Shown: piece after piece, positions 62,279-64,000 of the stretch
Layout: each line of letters begins with the position of its first letter
Position numbering within the stretch: the stretch's first letter is position 1
Origin: Bacteroidales bacterium
GTDB lineage: Bacteria > Bacteroidota > Bacteroidia > Bacteroidales > Paludibacteraceae
NCBI GenBank assembly: GCA_015061165.1
Contig: SUXC01000001.1
Span: forward strand, 248,001 to 312,000
Length of the DNA stretch: 64,000 bases
Direction: 5' to 3'
Notes under the pieces: generated by a model
Told to the model about the DNA's origin: nothing
Seen by the model: the letters and a program-made list of their open reading frames with translations, nothing else
Database searches by the model: none
Made by a program: the position numbers and the translations under genes

Positions 62279-64000
62279 ATGAAAAATTTCAAACTGTGGA
62301 ATAGGATTTGCGGATGGCTGGTGTTTGCCATTGCTGCTACAACCTATCTTTTGACAATGGAGCCTACAGCCTCGTTCTGGGACTGCGGCGAGTTTATTGT
62401 AAGTGCACATAAGTTGGACGTAGGTCACCCACCCGGAGCACCATTCTTTATGCTACTCGGACATTTCTTTTCGCTGTTTGCCAGCGACACAGCACATGTA
62501 GCTATGTGTGTGAATGCCATGTCGGCATTGGCTTCGGCATTTACCATACTGTTCCTGTTCTGGACGATTACCGCGCTCGGACGCAAGTTGGCCTCACCCC
62601 AACCCTCCCCTAAAGGGAAGGGAGAGCCTACCCCAGACGCATCCCTAAAGGGAATGGCTTGTGAGGCAATGAGTCTTACTCAAGGTATTGCTATCTTAGG
62701 TGCTGGTTTGGTAGGCTCGTTGGCATACACCTTCTCTGACACGTTTTGGTTCTCAGCCGTAGAGGGTGAGGTATATGCACTCTCTTCGCTTTTCACAGCA
62801 GTTGTCTTCTGGCTTATCCTGAAATGGGACGAACATGCGGATGAGGAGGGCTCGGATAAGTGGCTGATACTGATTGCCTATCTCATGGGACTCAGTATCG
62901 GTACGCACCTCTTGAACTTGCTGACTATTCCTGCTATCGTGTTGGTATATTACTTCCGTCGCCACGAATTTACATGGAAAGGCGTATGCGCCGCTTTTGG
63001 CGTATCGGTGGCTATATTGGCAGTCATACTCTATGGTATTATCCCTGGTGTGCCAACTATAGCAGGATGGTTTGAGTTGCTGTTTACCAACGTGTTAGGT
63101 TGCCCATTTAATACTGGTTTGGCAGTCTATTTGGTACTGATGGCAGCAGCACTCGTTTGGGCTATTTGGGAGAGTTATCAAGTCATTGAAAAGCCTACCC
63201 CCGACCCCTCCTTAAAAGGAGGGGAGACGACTGGTCTCAATACAAGAACGATTATCTCCTTTGTGTTGGCAATGGCGTTGGCTGGTGTGCCATTCATTAA
63301 AGAGAGTTGGGCGATAGGTGTCATTCTCATCAATGTGATGCTGATTGTGCTATTCGCAAAGAAGGAAGTTATCCCTGCGCGTTGGCTGAACACGATCGCC
63401 ATGATGGTGACGGTGGTGGTGATTGGCTACGCCAGTTATGCAGCGATTGTTATCCGTTCTTCTGCGGACACCCCAATGGATCAGAACTCGCCCGACAATG
63501 TCTTCTCGCTGAAATACTATCTCAACCGCGAGCAGTATGGCGATACGCCACTCTTCTACGGACAGACCTACAATGCGCCTGTGAAACTGGAGGTGAAGGG
63601 CAATATGTGTATTCCTGTGGAGAAACAAGGTCATGCGCAATATGCTCCTGCACCAAAGGTAGAAGGGGAAAAAGCACCCCACGGAACCACGAGTTCCGTC
63701 GGGGACCCCGCGAAAGACCGCTATGTAGTAACGGGTTACAAGAACTCGTATGTGTATATGGACGAGTTTAAGATGCTGTTCCCACGTATGCACTCAGGAC
63801 AAGCGCACCATGTAGATGCGTATAAGTCGTGGGCGGATGTCAAGGGCAAGAAGATTCGCTATGACTATTGCGGACAACCCAAGACGGAGTACTGCCCAAC
63901 GTTTGGCGAGAACCTGAAGTTCTTCTTCCGCTATCAAGTCAATTTTATGTATTGGCGTTACTTCATGTGGAACTTCGCGGGTCGTCAAAACGACCTACAG
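62279..64000 (+). CDS. DUF2723 membrane protein, N-terminal part
   Basis: 574 codons are visible from the ATG at 62279, and the frame runs off the window. The start shows the family motif FWDCGEFIVSAHKLDVGHPP (about 36-55), then PGAPFFMLLGHFF and a series of hydrophobic helices. DUF2723 proteins are multi-helix GT-C-like glycosyltransferases (GT117 group), typical of Bacteroidota. Two in-frame palindromic inserts (62603-62655 and 63205-63224) code for PSPKGKGEP- and PDPSLKGGE-like linkers between helices. Full length is not visible; the substrate is unknown. Confidence 0.9.
   Translation, partial: MKNFKLWNRICGWLVFAIAATTYLLTMEPTASFWDCGEFIVSAHKLDVGHPPGAPFFMLLGHFFSLFASDTAHVAMCVNAMSALASAFTILFLFWTITALGRKLASPQPSPKGKGEPTPDASLKGMACEAMSLTQGIAILGAGLVGSLAYTFSDTFWFSAVEGEVYALSSLFTAVVFWLILKWDEHADEEGSDKWLILIAYLMGLSIGTHLLNLLTIPAIVLVYYFRRHEFTWKGVCAAFGVSVAILAVILYGIIPGVPTIAGWFELLFTNVLGCPFNTGLAVYLVLMAAALVWAIWESYQVIEKPTPDPSLKGGETTGLNTRTIISFVLAMALAGVPFIKESWAIGVILINVMLIVLFAKKEVIPARWLNTIAMMVTVVVIGYASYAAIVIRSSADTPMDQNSPDNVFSLKYYLNREQYGDTPLFYGQTYNAPVKLEVKGNMCIPVEKQGHAQYAPAPKVEGEKAPHGTTSSVGDPAKDRYVVTGYKNSYVYMDEFKMLFPRMHSGQAHHVDAYKSWADVKGKKIRYDYCGQPKTEYCPTFGENLKFFFRYQVNFMYWRYFMWNFAGRQNDLQ
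62603..62655. repeat. palindromic repeats in the DUF2723 gene, first cluster
   Basis: CCCTCCCC (62603-62610) with GGGAAGGG (62615-62622) around a TAAA loop, followed by CCC-TAAA-GGG (62643-62652). They code in frame for an extra linker (SPKGKGEPTPDASLKG). Confidence 0.7.
63205..63224. repeat. palindromic repeat in the DUF2723 gene, second copy
   Basis: CCCCTCCTT (63205-63213) and AAGGAGGGG (63216-63224) form a perfect 9-bp stem with a 2-nt loop, coding in frame for DPSLKGGE. Same family as the inserts at 5265 and 62603. Confidence 0.75.

Overview
The window looks like a chromosomal segment of a gut-type member of Bacteroidales (Bacteroidota). Three things point there. Promoters have the form (T/C)TTG - about 20 nt - TAnnTTTG, seen at 9286, 10163, 36006, 37003, 62194 and, on the minus strand, at 9146, 23739 and 35620. 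Ribosome binding sites are A-rich, with no clear Shine-Dalgarno. The gene content is also typical: GSCFA, DUF2723, a TamL-like lipoprotein, an Mpi-like serine recombinase, and WG-repeat and Fib_succ-type domains.

Region 1 (1-23.7 kb) is mostly core genome. It holds the 3' end of an FtsX-type permease and a GSCFA protein. A minus-strand series follows: nadE, then dsbD - rlmB - gph - long-chain acyl-CoA ligase. Next come a tRNA-Glu(CTC), an Mpi-type serine recombinase, and an envelope series on the plus strand (tamL, rnhB, sppA, lpxK, an msbA-like exporter). The minus strand then carries fabG, an S9 peptidase lipoprotein, ftsY and a CapD/PglF-type nucleotide-sugar dehydratase.

Region 2 (23.8-35.6 kb) is one minus-strand surface-polysaccharide locus with a consensus promoter at 35620-35651. 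In transcription order it holds two UDP-sugar dehydrogenases, a flippase, a polymerase, three GT2 and one GT4 glycosyltransferases, an O-acetyltransferase, a PglE-like aminotransferase and a PglC-like initiating sugar transferase. A 132-bp element of nested palindromes lies between ugd and the flippase gene.

Region 3 (35.6-37.4 kb) is gene-poor. It has one orphan ORF, three copies of a structured repeat with the invariant blocks TTATCTC and TCGAACGAT, and a promoter feeding about 400 nt of probable non-coding RNA or leader.

Region 4 (37.4-51.6 kb) is an AT-rich operon-like array with no standard name that I know. It encodes an ECF-type sigma factor with a small partner, a two-TM coiled-coil protein, an Hsp70/actin-fold ATPase, a HerA/FtsK-type ATPase, two HExxH proteins each followed by a related small 'LDW' protein, a Ycf46-like AAA+ ATPase, a Fib_succ-domain protein and a TerB-like protein. 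It ends in a strong terminator.

Region 5 (51.7-62.1 kb) is a set of short units. Four of them start with a near-identical two-box sequence, AATGATAGA - 15/16 nt - ACTCTATAC, placed 28-31 nt before the start codon. This differs from the housekeeping promoter, and I infer an alternative-sigma regulon, perhaps served by the sigma factor of region 4. These units carry NAD/ADP-ribose genes (ADP-ribosylglycohydrolase, class III-like sirtuin, macro-like protein), a 5'-nucleotidase-like HAD protein, two copies of a YbjN-like/YkvA-like pair in swapped order, a WG-repeat lipoprotein, and a dual-specificity phosphatase whose active-site codons are broken by a short poly-G tract. The window ends inside a DUF2723 membrane protein gene.

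Regions 4 and 5 together are the best candidate for an undescribed system: a chaperone/motor ATPase complex with proteases, plus an ADP-ribose-linked response under a dedicated promoter. All functional links between these genes are inference.
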